64,000 nt of DNA from Paucisalibacillus globulus DSM 18846 (GCF_000482485.1 NZ_AXVK01000001.1:372001-436000), one strand, 5' to 3'; shown: positions 1-8,131, numbered from the stretch's first letter. The notes: a model not told the origin generated them from the sequence alone. A program made the numbers and translations.

Positions 1-540
1 ATGAGTAATCGACAAGAGGAATTTATATTAGTCAATATTGGTACGGGAACCTCATTTTTTTATGTTGAGAAAGATTCCTTTGAGCGTGTGTTAGGTAGTG
101 GGATTGGCGGAGGAACTCTAATGGGACTCGGTCATTTAATAACAGGTAAAAATGATTTTTCTTCGTATATTACTATGGCAGAAAAAGGGGACAACCGAAA
201 TAGTGATTTATTAGTTCGGGATATTTATGCCCCTAATGAACCGCCAATCTTTGGTGATTTAACAGCTGCTAATTTTGGGAAAGTACATGTAAATGAAGCA
301 GCAAATGAGAATGATTACTTAGCAAGTGTGATGCAGTTAATTGGTGAGACGATTATTTTACTTGCTGGTCAAGTAGCAAGAAGTAAGCAAGTTAATCGGA
401 TTGTTTTCGTTGGTAGTACTTTGGTGAATAATAAGGCTTTAAAAAATATTTTTAGTAGTTTTAAGGATGCGATGTCCTACGAGCCTATATTTTTAGAAAA
501 AGGGTCACATGCGGGTGCTATCGGGGCTTTCATTGATTAG
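1..540 (+). CDS. coaW: Type II pantothenate kinase, C-terminal part (5' end outside window)
   Basis: Phosphorylates pantothenate to 4'-phosphopantothenate, the first step of coenzyme A synthesis, in the cytosol. The visible 179 residues match the C-terminal two thirds of the staphylococcal type CoaW (about 267 residues): the ATP-site loop NIGTGTSFFYV (residues 12-22), the glycine-rich GSGIGGGTLMGLG that follows, the GDLTAANFG segment and a C-terminal GSHAGAIGA. About 85 N-terminal residues, including the first phosphate-binding loop, should lie before base 1, so the ATG at base 1 is probably internal rather than the real start. Type II enzymes are typically not feedback-inhibited by CoA. Confidence 0.88.
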   Translation: MSNRQEEFILVNIGTGTSFFYVEKDSFERVLGSGIGGGTLMGLGHLITGKNDFSSYITMAEKGDNRNSDLLVRDIYAPNEPPIFGDLTAANFGKVHVNEAANENDYLASVMQLIGETIILLAGQVARSKQVNRIVFVGSTLVNNKALKNIFSSFKDAMSYEPIFLEKGSHAGAIGAFID

Positions 541-560
541 AAGGATTTTCTTTTTACACA

Positions 561-589
561 CCCCTCAGAAAAGTCCCTTTCCTGAGGGG
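561..589. terminator. Hairpin between convergent coaW and Y-family polymerase genes
   Basis: CCCCTCAG (561-568) pairs with CTGAGGGG (582-589) around a 13-base loop. It sits exactly between the ends of two converging genes, so a shared terminator is likely, but neither side has a clean T-run directly after the stem. Confidence 0.5.
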
Positions 590-590
590 G

Positions 591-1841
591 TTAAGCGTAA
601 TGTCCACCAATTTTTTTACTGCGATCTAGTGTAACGCCAGCATCAGTAAAACTACTTGCGCGGAGAATGGCGGTAGATCCATATTTATCTCGGATGGCAT
701 CCATGACATAACCGATATCATTTCTTTTAGAACGGTCTTCGAACAAGTTTAATTGCGTTTCTGCTTTATCGTACAAATTATCCAGTGTGACATAGACATG
801 GCGGATATCACTAAAACCATCATAAAATTCACTGAAAAGTTGCATACAGATATGATATATATCTATCGTGACATTAGTAGGAAAGGGGATAGATCGAGAA
901 CGAGAAAATCCACCACCAGTTTCTTTTGAATAGGAAATTCCAAGATGAATCGTTTTACCTGTTTTTCCAGCTGTACGTGCTCTACGACAGACTTCTTCGC
1001 ATAAATCTAAAATACAAACAGCAACTTCATCTTTTGTATAATCCCGCAGGAGGGCAATACCGTGCCCAAATCCTTTTTGCTCATGCTTAACAAAATCTCC
1101 GAACACGGGACTTAAATCAATTCCCCATGCATGCCAATAAAGCTGTTCTCCCATGATGCCAAATCGTTTCTTAAGATGCTCTAGGTCAAAGCGCGCAAGC
1201 TGCCCTAGGGTGATAATACCCAAGCGGTTTAAATTACGTTTCATGCGACTTCCAATGCCCCAAATTTTTTCAACAGGAAAAGGCCAAAGTTTGTCTTCTA
1301 CATCTTCATAGCGACATTCTGCAATGCCAACTTTTTTGGCGTGTAAATCCATTACCACCTTTGCTAAAAATTTATTATCCCCAATTCCAATGGAACAGGT
1401 GATACCAAAACTATCGATAATATCACGTTTGATTTGTTTAGCAATCTCTAAAGGGCTACCAAATAGCTTATCAAGCCCATCTAGTGTTACCCATACTTCA
1501 TCCACAGAATATTGGTGGATGGCTTCTTTCGGAGCATATTGATTAATTAATCTAGTGATTTCTACGGAGACTTGCAGATAATCGGCCATATGTGCTGGAA
1601 CAATATGGATATCTGGATCTTTTGGTAATTCAAAAAAACGGCTGACATTGCTTATCCCATATTTTTCTTTTAAAGCAGGTGAAGCAGCAAGAACAATACT
1701 ACCAGATCTATTTGGGTCACCAACTACTGCAAGCATGGCTTCCATAGGGTCATACCCTAATTTAACAGCCTCGACACTAGCATAAAAGGAACGCATATCA
1801 ATACATAGTACATCATGCCGCGGAAAAGTGGAATAATCCAT
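591..1841 (-). CDS. yqjW: Y-family translesion DNA polymerase, UvrX/YqjW (PolY2) type
   Basis: Error-prone polymerase that bypasses damaged template bases. The 416 residues show the Y-family palm signature: first acidic residue in CIDMRSFYASVE (Asp15), catalytic pair in YSVDEVW (Asp114-Glu115), the helix-hairpin-helix region around VEKIWGIGSRMKRNL, and a C-terminal sliding-clamp motif QLNLF (363-367). The polymerase is the UvrX/YqjW kind rather than DinB/PolY1, judged by the MRSFYASVEA and SVDEVWV wording. ATG start at 1841 follows AGGTGGTG. A LexA-type box lies just upstream, so SOS induction is expected, as for B. subtilis yqjW. Confidence 0.9.
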   Translation of the reverse strand: MDYSTFPRHDVLCIDMRSFYASVEAVKLGYDPMEAMLAVVGDPNRSGSIVLAASPALKEKYGISNVSRFFELPKDPDIHIVPAHMADYLQVSVEITRLINQYAPKEAIHQYSVDEVWVTLDGLDKLFGSPLEIAKQIKRDIIDSFGITCSIGIGDNKFLAKVVMDLHAKKVGIAECRYEDVEDKLWPFPVEKIWGIGSRMKRNLNRLGIITLGQLARFDLEHLKKRFGIMGEQLYWHAWGIDLSPVFGDFVKHEQKGFGHGIALLRDYTKDEVAVCILDLCEEVCRRARTAGKTGKTIHLGISYSKETGGGFSRSRSIPFPTNVTIDIYHICMQLFSEFYDGFSDIRHVYVTLDNLYDKAETQLNLFEDRSKRNDIGYVMDAIRDKYGSTAILRASSFTDAGVTLDRSKKIGGHYA

Positions 1842-1860
1842 TTTGTTTCACCACCTATTA

Positions 1861-1874
1861 GGAACGTTTGTTCT
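1861..1874 (-). promoter_or_regulatory. LexA (SOS) box upstream of the Y-family polymerase
   Basis: GAACGTTTGTTC at 1862-1873 matches the Gram-positive LexA consensus GAAC-N4-GTTC in both half-sites. It lies 20 bp before the polymerase start codon, where LexA would block transcription. Confidence 0.75.
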
Positions 1875-2030
1875 TATTATATGTATTGTATTTTAGATTA
1901 TCAATGGAAAATTATACAAATAAGCAGCCCTATCGATTTCAACAATGATATTACAAAATTACTTATCCCTGAAATTTACTTTCTGCATATAGTGTTGTAT
2001 GGAAGAAAATAGGGAGAGGTGGAACAACCA

Positions 2031-2390
2031 TTGTATTATTATTACCCAGTATATGCTTACCCAGTATATCCTTATCCTAACCAAATACATCGTCAATTCC
2101 CCGATGTAAATACAGGTTTTTTACATCAATCTGCACAAGAAACAAGAAAGTTAATGAGGGAAGCAAGTATTATATTAGATAAGCTTGCGGATTCGGGGGA
2201 ATTTAGCAAAAAGGTCATGGAAGCTGCACAAAAGTCTAATAATGATGAGGTTGAGAGATTACTTAAATCAATGGGGATAACATCTGATATTCATGTTACA
2301 TTTAATCCTGATGAGTTACGTATGGAATTCATTTCGAAAGTTGAAAATACAGAATGTTGCAGATTAACTGTAGCATTACGATGGAATTAA
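2031..2390 (+). CDS. Small tyrosine/proline-rich-N-terminus protein of unknown function
   Basis: Not recognised. About 119 residues: an N-terminal tract of repeated Tyr, Pro and Val (YYYYPVYAYPVYPYP), then a soluble, probably helical region with many Glu/Lys and an amphipathic helix (TRKLMREASIILDKLAD), then a short beta-like end with a Cys-Cys pair. Start: TTG at 2031 is preferred because GAGGTG (2016-2021) precedes it by 9 bases; a GTG at 2019 in the same frame lies inside that Shine-Dalgarno and has an in-frame stop directly upstream. Tyr/Pro tracts of this kind occur in spore coat-associated proteins, but that is only a suggestion. Followed by its own terminator. Confidence 0.65.
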   Translation: MYYYYPVYAYPVYPYPNQIHRQFPDVNTGFLHQSAQETRKLMREASIILDKLADSGEFSKKVMEAAQKSNNDEVERLLKSMGITSDIHVTFNPDELRMEFISKVENTECCRLTVALRWN

Positions 2391-2395
2391 TAGCA

Positions 2396-2428
2396 AAATG
2401 CCAGTTAAATACAATTTGACTGGCATTT
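2396..2428 (+). terminator. Intrinsic terminator after the Tyr-rich protein gene
   Basis: Perfect 10-bp stem AAATGCCAGT (2396-2405) / ACTGGCATTT (2419-2428) six bases after the stop codon. The T-stretch is short. The following 210 bases to 2638 hold only AT-rich leader of the chemoreceptor gene; no clear promoter was identified there. Confidence 0.7.
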
Positions 2429-2638
2429 AAGCTTAAAAACCTGAAATGATACTAGTAATTTACGCTCGAGTTTTGTTGTAATTTGACGAATTATCGTATA
2501 AAATTATAATAAACTTTGTTATTTTGAAAAAATCAAAAAAATAGCTATTCGATTAGAGTAGTTTTTTAGTAATAAGAAAGCCTTGAAACTTTCCGTACAT
2601 AGAAAAATTAACTTAGATACATATTTGGGGGATCAATA

Positions 2639-4363
2639 ATGAGAAAGAAATTTCAGGTTAAAAAATTAAAGCTACGTAATATTAGAATCGGTTGGAAATA
2701 CGGTCTTACATTCGCCATTGTAATAATATTAATTGTAGGTTCAGCGGCATTAGTATCGAGCTCCATCCTTGGTATAGGCAAAGATATAGAAGAATTGGAA
2801 TTCAAAAGCGATATAGCGATGAATATTTCAGAAATGGGATCATTAACTCGTAATATGAGTATTTATATTGTTTCTTACTATCAAGTGCAAGATTCTAGTT
2901 TAGTAGAGACTTTCAAAGAAAACCAGGTTCACTATAATAGTTTGGCAAGTAAAGTTAAAGTTAATTTGAAGTCGGAAGAGCAAGAAGAAATTTTTCAAAA
3001 AATAACCTCCAATAATCAGGAACTGTATAGAATGTTTACAAATTACATCGTATCCGCCATTGAAAACGGCAATACTGATGTAGCGGAGTCATTTCTAGTC
3101 CAAACAAATGAGATTAGAGAAGAATCTATAGAATTATTGGATCAACTTGTTGTTTCCGTGAATGCAGAACGAGAAGAGGCAGTGGATAGTGCAATTGAAA
3201 GTCAAGAAAAAACATTTATTATTCAGGTCATATTTTTAAGTACTTCAATTGTGATAGGAGTAATATTAATTGTATTAATTAGCCGAATGGTTTCTCGTAA
3301 TCTTAAAAAAGTTGTTCAGGTAAGCAATCAAATTGCAGAAGGGAATTTGACAGTAGCTGATATTGACTATGTTGGCAGAGATGAGATTGGACAACTAGCT
3401 TCTTCCATGAGTAAGATGAGTACTTATTTAAAGAATATGATTCAACAAGTATCTACCGTATCCGATACTGTAACTGCACAGAGTGAAGAACTGATGCAGT
3501 CTGCAGGGGAGGTTAGAGCTAGTTCGGAACAAGTAGCATCAACCATGCAGGAATTGGCTTCTGGATCGGAAAGGCAAGCAGATGCGGCAAGTGGTTTAAC
3601 CCATACTATGTACAGTTTTTCTACTAGTGTTCAAGAGGCGAATGAGAATGGGGAAAAAATACAACAATCTTCTGAGTCCGTCTTAGGCCTAACAAACCAA
3701 GGAAATGAATTAATGCAAGCTTCTGGTGATCAAATGAATCAAATTGATCTGATTGTTAAGGATGCCGTGGAAAAAGTTCGTGGTTTAGATGAAAGCTCAA
3801 AAGCAATTAGTCAACTTGTATCAGTGATACGTGATATTGCTGACCAAACTAACTTACTTGCATTAAATGCTGCTATTGAAGCTGCACGTGCTGGTGAGCA
3901 TGGAAAAGGTTTCGCAGTAGTTGCTGATGAGGTAAGAAGATTATCAGAACAGGTAGCTATGTCCATCACAGACATTACAGAAATAGTAAAGAAAATTCAA
4001 CATGATACTAGTGCTGTTACTGATTCACTAGAAATGGGCTATAAAGAAGTACAAGAAGGTACAAAACAAATTAACCATACAAAAGAAACATTTGGTGACA
4101 TCAATCAGGCGATAAGTGAGATGGTGACTAGTATAAGCCTGGTAAAACAGAATCTTATAGGGATTGCTGGGACTACACAAGAAATGAATGCATCAATAGA
4201 AGAAATTTCAGCTATTTCAGAGGAGTCAGCAGCTGGTATTGAGCAAACCTCAGCTTCCACCCAACAAACAAGTAGTTCGATGGAGGAAATGTCAAGAAGC
4301 TCAGAGGACTTAGCGAAGTTAGCAGAAAAGCTAAATGGGCTAGTACGTCAATTTAAATTATAA
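2639..4363 (+). CDS. Methyl-accepting chemotaxis protein
   Basis: Transmembrane chemoreceptor that signals through CheW/CheA to the flagellar motor. The 574 residues run: TM1 about 22-44; an extracellular all-helical sensor about 45-190, of four-helix-bundle rather than Cache type by length and sequence; TM2 about 192-214; HAMP about 215-268; then the cytoplasmic signalling coiled coil with its conserved hairpin tip [19 protein letters not shown] (about 402-420). The tail has Gln/Glu-rich methylation-type stretches ([20 protein letters not shown]). GGGGGATC precedes the ATG. No chemotaxis genes are adjacent, so it is an orphan receptor; the ligand cannot be read from sequence. Confidence 0.95.
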   Translation: MRKKFQVKKLKLRNIRIGWKYGLTFAIVIILIVGSAALVSSSILGIGKDIEELEFKSDIAMNISEMGSLTRNMSIYIVSYYQVQDSSLVETFKENQVHYNSLASKVKVNLKSEEQEEIFQKITSNNQELYRMFTNYIVSAIENGNTDVAESFLVQTNEIREESIELLDQLVVSVNAEREEAVDSAIESQEKTFIIQVIFLSTSIVIGVILIVLISRMVSRNLKKVVQVSNQIAEGNLTVADIDYVGRDEIGQLASSMSKMSTYLKNMIQQVSTVSDTVTAQSEELMQSAGEVRASSEQVASTMQELASGSERQADAASGLTHTMYSFSTSVQEANENGEKIQQSSESVLGLTNQGNELMQASGDQMNQIDLIVKDAVEKVRGLDESSKAISQLVSVIRDIADQTNLLALNAAIEAARAGEHGKGFAVVADEVRRLSEQVAMSITDITEIVKKIQHDTSAVTDSLEMGYKEVQEGTKQINHTKETFGDINQAISEMVTSISLVKQNLIGIAGTTQEMNASIEEISAISEESAAGIEQTSASTQQTSSSMEEMSRSSEDLAKLAEKLNGLVRQFKL

Positions 4364-4369
4364 AATAAA

Positions 4370-4403
4370 GAAAAAAGGTAAACCATTGTGTTTATCTTTT
4401 TTC
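4370..4403 (+). terminator. Terminator after the chemoreceptor gene
   Basis: GAAAAAAGGTAAAC (4370-4383) pairs with GTTTATCTTTTTTC (4390-4403) with one G-U pair; the right arm itself carries the T-run. Confidence 0.75.
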
Positions 4404-4406
4404 AAT

Positions 4407-4436
4407 TTGACAAAAAAGCATGGACTCAATTATAGT
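4407..4436 (+). promoter_or_regulatory. Sigma-A promoter of the Vga-like gene leader
   Basis: Perfect -35 TTGACA (4407-4412), 18-bp spacer, -10 TATAGT (4431-4436). Transcription would begin near 4443, giving a leader of about 300 bases before the ABC-F start codon. Confidence 0.8.
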
Positions 4437-4611
4437 AGACTTAAATCAATCGGAAAGGGTGTATATTTAAGCAGATGTTAAACTAATCCTGTTTTTAAAC
4501 GTGAAATGAATAATTGTTGATAACAAATAAGGGAATATAGCCCTTTATTTAGTCTGCAATTTATTCTAAACACGCGGAATAGGATTAGAATCTGCACAAG
4601 TAGACACAAAA

Positions 4612-4647
4612 ATGTTTTTGAGCATTTGTTTATTTGGCATGGTTTAG
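4612..4647 (+). CDS. Candidate regulatory leader peptide MFLSICLFGMV
   Basis: An 11-codon ATG frame ending in TAG at 4645-4647. Its last bases overlap the left arm of the attenuator terminator, the arrangement expected of a sensing peptide. There is no good Shine-Dalgarno upstream, which is the main doubt. Its hydrophobic sequence is not one I recognise as a known arrest peptide. Confidence 0.4.
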   Translation: MFLSICLFGMV

Positions 4648-4679
4648 CCTCCTATTCTTCGTGAATAGGGGCTTTTTTT
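4646..4679 (+). terminator. Attenuator terminator in the Vga-like leader
   Basis: AGCC-T-CCTATTC (4646-4657), loop TTCGT, GAATAGG-G-GGCT (4663-4673), then seven T. It is placed between promoter and gene, so it must be conditional. Confidence 0.85.
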
Positions 4680-4744
4680 ATTTGGTAGATAGGAAAGTAT
4701 ACAAACTTTCCTTCCAGATCAAGAAAAACAAATGGGGTGAGAAC

Positions 4745-6319
4745 ATGTTATTAGAGGCTCAAGAGATAAAGTATGAAGTTAAAGGCAAAGAATTATTAAA
4801 TGTTAAACAATTGCAAATCCAAAAGGGAGACTTTATAGGTGTTGTTGGAAAAAATGGTAGTGGTAAAACTTCTTTAGTAAATATTCTAACGAGTAATGAG
4901 AAAAATTTCACCGGAACGATTCATTCTGAAGGGAAATTGGAGCTATTACCTCAATTAAAGAATACAAATACAACAAAAAGTGGCGGAGAAGTAACACAAT
5001 CTTATATTAATGGGGCAATCGCTAGAAAGGCTGACATTCTCTTTGCAGATGAACCGACCACGAATTTAGACAAAGAGCATATTGAAAATCTGGAAAGTCA
5101 TTTAAAACGTTGGAATGGGGCAGTTGTAATTGTTTCTCATGACCGTGCTTTTTTAGATTCTATATGTAATAAAATTTGGGAAGTGAAGGATGGAAACGTA
5201 ACAACTTATAACGGGAACTACACTTCCTATCGACAGCAAAAAGAATTGGAAACCCAGAAGCAAGAGGAGGACTACAATAACTATATTATAAAGAAACGAC
5301 AGTTAGAGCATGCACTAGACTTAAAAAAGAAAAAAGCTGCAAGAGCTACCAAAAATCCTAAAAATAAAAATGACTCGGATGCAAATTTAAAAGGGGGAAA
5401 GCCTTATTTTGCTAAAAAGCAAAAAAAGCTTGAAACTGCTGCAAATGCTATTAAAACACGGTTAGAAAAATTGGATAAAGTAGAGAAGGTAAAAGAGGCT
5501 CCGGCATTAAATATGGATGTAATAAATGAAGAATTACTAGGGAATAAAGTAATTATCCGTGTGGAGGAATTAGAAGGGAAAATCGGAAAACGAGTACTCT
5601 GGGAAAAAACACGGTTTTACATTCATGCTGGAGATAAGATTGGAATTATTGGAAATAATGGGGTCGGAAAAACTACTTTTATAAGAAAATTGATTTCAGA
5701 TGAAAAAGGAATAGAGGTGTCACCTGCGGTAAAGATAGGCTACTTCAGTCAGAATCTTGATATTCTAGATCAGGAGAAAACTATTTTAGAAAATGTTACA
5801 GCAACATCTTCCCAAGAACTATCATTAGTTCGAACTATGTTAGCCAGACTTCACTTTTTCCAGGATGATGTATATAAAAAAGTCAATGTTATAAGCGGAG
5901 GGGAAAGAGTAAAGATTGCCTTTGCTAAGATTTTCCTAAGTGATATTAATACACTTATATTGGATGAACCAACTAATTACTTGGATGTTGATGCGGTTGA
6001 GGCATTGGAGTCCTTAATTAAAGAATATAAAGGGACCGTCATTTTTGTATCTCATGATAGGAGATTTATCGAAAAAATTGCATCAAAAATCATAACAATA
6101 GAGAATCAGAAAATGAAGTTCTTTGAAGGGGATTATCAATCATATCTTAGTTATCAGCCAACCGTTTTGGATGAAACAGAACAAGACTTAATGGTGATTG
6201 AAACAAAACTTTCTGAAGTCTTAAGTAGATTAAGCATAAATCCAGATCCAGAATTAGAAAAAGATTTTCAAAAATTATTGGAGCTGAAGAAAAAATATAG
6301 GAGGGAAGAAGGGGTGTAG
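4745..6319 (+). CDS. Vga-like ABC-F ribosomal protection protein (antibiotic resistance family)
   Basis: Soluble twin-ATPase that binds the ribosomal E site and dislodges antibiotics from the peptidyl-transferase centre; it has no membrane domain. The 524 residues closely resemble staphylococcal Vga(A) (about 522) throughout. NBD1: Walker A GKNGSGKT (36-43), signature KSGGE (78-82), Walker B LFADEPTTNLD. A long charged interdomain linker (about 140-270, rich in Lys/Ala) is the part that reaches the drug site. NBD2: GNNGVGKT, ISGGERVK, LILDEPTNYLD. NBD1 is short between Walker A and signature, as in Vga. Both catalytic Glu are present. Start: ATG 4745 after GGGGTGAG; frames upstream run through the attenuator. 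Likely substrates for the family are pleuromutilins, lincosamides and streptogramin A; the actual spectrum here is not readable. Confidence 0.9.
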   Translation: MLLEAQEIKYEVKGKELLNVKQLQIQKGDFIGVVGKNGSGKTSLVNILTSNEKNFTGTIHSEGKLELLPQLKNTNTTKSGGEVTQSYINGAIARKADILFADEPTTNLDKEHIENLESHLKRWNGAVVIVSHDRAFLDSICNKIWEVKDGNVTTYNGNYTSYRQQKELETQKQEEDYNNYIIKKRQLEHALDLKKKKAARATKNPKNKNDSDANLKGGKPYFAKKQKKLETAANAIKTRLEKLDKVEKVKEAPALNMDVINEELLGNKVIIRVEELEGKIGKRVLWEKTRFYIHAGDKIGIIGNNGVGKTTFIRKLISDEKGIEVSPAVKIGYFSQNLDILDQEKTILENVTATSSQELSLVRTMLARLHFFQDDVYKKVNVISGGERVKIAFAKIFLSDINTLILDEPTNYLDVDAVEALESLIKEYKGTVIFVSHDRRFIEKIASKIITIENQKMKFFEGDYQSYLSYQPTVLDETEQDLMVIETKLSEVLSRLSINPDPELEKDFQKLLELKKKYRREEGV

Positions 6320-6340
6320 AAATTTCTACGCCCTTCTTTT
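6307..6340 (+). terminator. Terminator of the Vga-like gene
   Basis: AAGAAGGGG-TGTAGAAA pairs with TTTCTACG-CCCTTCTT, ending in TTTT; the stop codon lies in the stem. Confidence 0.7.
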
Positions 6341-6507
6341 AATAAGGAAGGTATTAAGACTCTTTGCAGTCCTATGAAAAACTGACAGCAAAAGAGTGGG
6401 GCTAAAATGAAAAGTATGGAGGGGAACCATTGTTGTATCTTTATTAATAAATTGAAAACACCAAGGGGAACCGTTTAGGTAATGTTGTAGAAGATACTAG
6501 TAAAACC

Positions 6508-6646
6508 TTAAATGTGAATATTTTCCTTGTCTCTAATAAAATAGAGTATGACATTCAGAAGATGAAAATCGAGGATGTGTAAAGGCAGTATCCATGTCTT
6601 TGCTCATGTCTCATTTTGAGGAAGACAAGGAAAATTACACATTTAA
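6508..6646. repeat. Long imperfect inverted repeat downstream of the pro-peptide gene
   Basis: The arm at 6508-6532 (core TTTTCCTTGTCT) is repeated inverted at 6623-6646 (core AGACAAGGAAAA), about 22 of 25 positions matching, with weaker complementarity continuing inward (AAAATAGAGTATGA against AAAATGAGACATGA). The whole stretch 6341-6658 has no convincing intact gene; short frames such as the one at 6407-6478 have no recognisable product. The repeat may act as a large transcript-end hairpin for the quorum-sensing operon or be the scar of a small mobile element. Confidence 0.55.
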
Positions 6647-6658
6647 CAATTTAGAGGT

Positions 6659-6793
6659 TTACTTTTTTGGCCATGGGTATGGTTCTTCGTTGTTTGCTAA
6701 ATCATATCCTTGGTGAGAAAATAAGCTACTTGCTGGAATACTTGATAAAATAATAGCAAAAGAAACAAGTGTTAATACAAAAAATTTCTTCAT
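6659..6793 (-). CDS. Secreted signalling pro-peptide of the NprR-like receptor (44 aa)
   Basis: Sequence shows a 44-residue peptide: basic start MKKFF, a hydrophobic core (VLTLVSFAIILSS) with a plausible signal-peptidase site after IPASS, then a short polar tail ending NNEEPYPWPKK. Its perfect Shine-Dalgarno AAGGAGGTG begins at the TGA stop of the receptor gene, leaving 15 bases between the two frames, so they are co-transcribed and translationally coupled. Size, export signal and position directly after an HTH-TPR receptor match NprX, PapR and Phr pro-peptides of RNPP systems, which are secreted, trimmed and re-imported by the oligopeptide permease. The mature signal is probably a 5-8 residue piece of the C-terminal tail; which piece is unknown. 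Confidence 0.8.
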   Translation of the reverse strand: MKKFFVLTLVSFAIILSSIPASSLFSHQGYDLANNEEPYPWPKK

Positions 6794-6808
6794 CGTTGTC
6801 ACCTCCTT

Positions 6809-8071
6809 TCAAGTATAAGTGGAGATACTACCTAATTTTTTATAATAAGTTGCTGCCAGCTTATATTTTCTATCATTAAAGTAATACTGTGCAATTAACT
6901 TGAGATACCTTGATTCCTCATAATGTAGTTGTCTTTCATTAAAAAACGGAATAATATGATCTATAATTAATGATTCAAAGGAAGTATTTAAGCCGTTTAT
7001 TAAGTATTGATAAACTTTAAATTCATACACGTGAATAGACTCAGAAGGATTTAGCATTTTAGACATATCCATTCCTAATTCCATCCACATTTTTGCGTTA
7101 TCCTTGTCACCAATTTGATAATATTCCTTCATTAGACTAGAAATTGGTGTCAGCTTTCTATGTAGCGCACTGTTTTTCCTCAATTCATAACTCTTTAGAT
7201 ATTGCCTGATTGCCTCCTCAGAATCACCAATAGAAGATAATAATTTCCCTAAATTTTGATGACATAAAATTAATATTTCATTATTACTAATATCTTTTGC
7301 AATTTTAATTGCGTAGTTATAACTTTCTTTTGCTTTTTCGATATCATTAATTCTTCGATATGAAATCCCAAGAAGTATATGACAATTAGCAGACTTAACT
7401 AAGTCATAATTAGATTGGTAATATTCTAAGGATCTTAAGGAATATAGTAATGAAAGATGAGTTTGTCTAATTTTACTTGCAGAACAAGCAATCCTATAAA
7501 ATAGATCTGCAATTTCCTCGGATTTATGAAAAATATCAGATTTCAAACAGTTTTCGGCCTCTTGATAGCATTCTAAAGCCTTACGATATGCTAGTTGGGA
7601 ATAATGATAGTGTCCAGTAAACTTAAAAAAGTAATATTTTTCAGTTTCTGTAAATCTTTTGGAGCTTTTTTGTAGTGAAACCACATGAATTTCGGCTTCT
7701 TCTAAGTCTTTTATTAGAATGTAATAACCTAACTTATGAATCTCAATTAGTGAAAGCAATTGTTTATCTAGTAAGTTTGAGATATTACTTTTAATTTTAT
7801 TGTAAAGTAAAATCGATTCATCAACTTCATAACGTAACAGATGCCGGAACCACTGAATAATTGATTTATGGGTAATTTCTTCCTCGGAATCCTTAATATT
7901 AAACTTTAGTTTTTCTCCTAATAGTTCAATAACTTCATTTGGTGGTTCTGCTGTACCATTTTCTATTTTTGATAAATAGGATACAGAAATAATTCCATTG
8001 GCAAGATCTGATTGTGTCATATTTGCTCGTAAACGATTAATCTTTATTGCTTGTCCTAAATCGATTCCCAT
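6809..8071 (-). CDS. NprR-like RNPP transcriptional regulator (XRE HTH plus TPR repeats)
   Basis: Peptide-responsive cytosolic regulator of the Rap-NprR-PlcR-PrgX family. The 420 residues comprise an N-terminal XRE helix-turn-helix (about 6-62; recognition part QSDLANGIISVSYLSKIENG) and about 340 residues of tandem TPR helices (for example YRKALECYQEAENCL and EKAKESYNYAIKIAK). Length equals NprR (about 423) and exceeds PlcR (about 285), so a dual Rap-like/transcription role is possible. ATG start follows AGAGGTGAG. The next gene downstream is its pro-peptide. The promoter region on the 3'-to-5' side of the start has a TATAAT-type -10 and palindromes that could be its own operators. Targets are not evident; the divergent neighbour is a D,D-peptidase. 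Confidence 0.85.
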   Translation of the reverse strand: MGIDLGQAIKINRLRANMTQSDLANGIISVSYLSKIENGTAEPPNEVIELLGEKLKFNIKDSEEEITHKSIIQWFRHLLRYEVDESILLYNKIKSNISNLLDKQLLSLIEIHKLGYYILIKDLEEAEIHVVSLQKSSKRFTETEKYYFFKFTGHYHYSQLAYRKALECYQEAENCLKSDIFHKSEEIADLFYRIACSASKIRQTHLSLLYSLRSLEYYQSNYDLVKSANCHILLGISYRRINDIEKAKESYNYAIKIAKDISNNEILILCHQNLGKLLSSIGDSEEAIRQYLKSYELRKNSALHRKLTPISSLMKEYYQIGDKDNAKMWMELGMDMSKMLNPSESIHVYEFKVYQYLINGLNTSFESLIIDHIIPFFNERQLHYEESRYLKLIAQYYFNDRKYKLAATYYKKLGSISTYT

Positions 8072-8117
8072 ATTTTTCTCACCTCTATGGGTTTTATTAT
8101 ACGTAAAAGCAATCTAG

Positions 8118-8131
8118 AATACTATAGTATT
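8118..8131. promoter_or_regulatory. Perfect 14-bp palindrome at the receptor promoter
   Basis: AATACTATAGTATT lies just upstream of the TATAAT-type -10 (complement of 8096-8101) that would drive the receptor/pro-peptide operon, near the -35 position. A homodimeric HTH regulator could bind here for autoregulation. Confidence 0.45.

Larger units (their letters stand above)
4443..4744 (+). promoter_or_regulatory. Attenuating leader of the Vga-like ABC-F gene
   Basis: The roughly 300-base leader holds a stem-loop near 4525-4550, the segment GGAATAGG (4576-4583), a candidate 11-codon leader ORF (4612-4647), and an intrinsic terminator (4646-4679) about 65 bases before the gene. GGAATAGG repeats the right arm of that terminator, so it can pair with CCTATTCT (4651-4658) as a competing antiterminator. 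This matches the ribosome-controlled attenuation known for vmlR, lsa and msr-type ABC-F genes: antibiotic-stalled ribosomes would change the fold and allow read-through. Confidence 0.7.

Noticed and set aside
2460-2638. Sigma-D (flagellar) promoter for the chemoreceptor gene
   Set aside because: TAAA words exist, but no GCCGATAT-like -10 at 15-base spacing.
6407-6577. Possible small gene in the gap after the Vga-like gene (short plus-strand frames)
   Set aside because: Frames are short, interrupted by a stop near 6478, and no family is recognisable.
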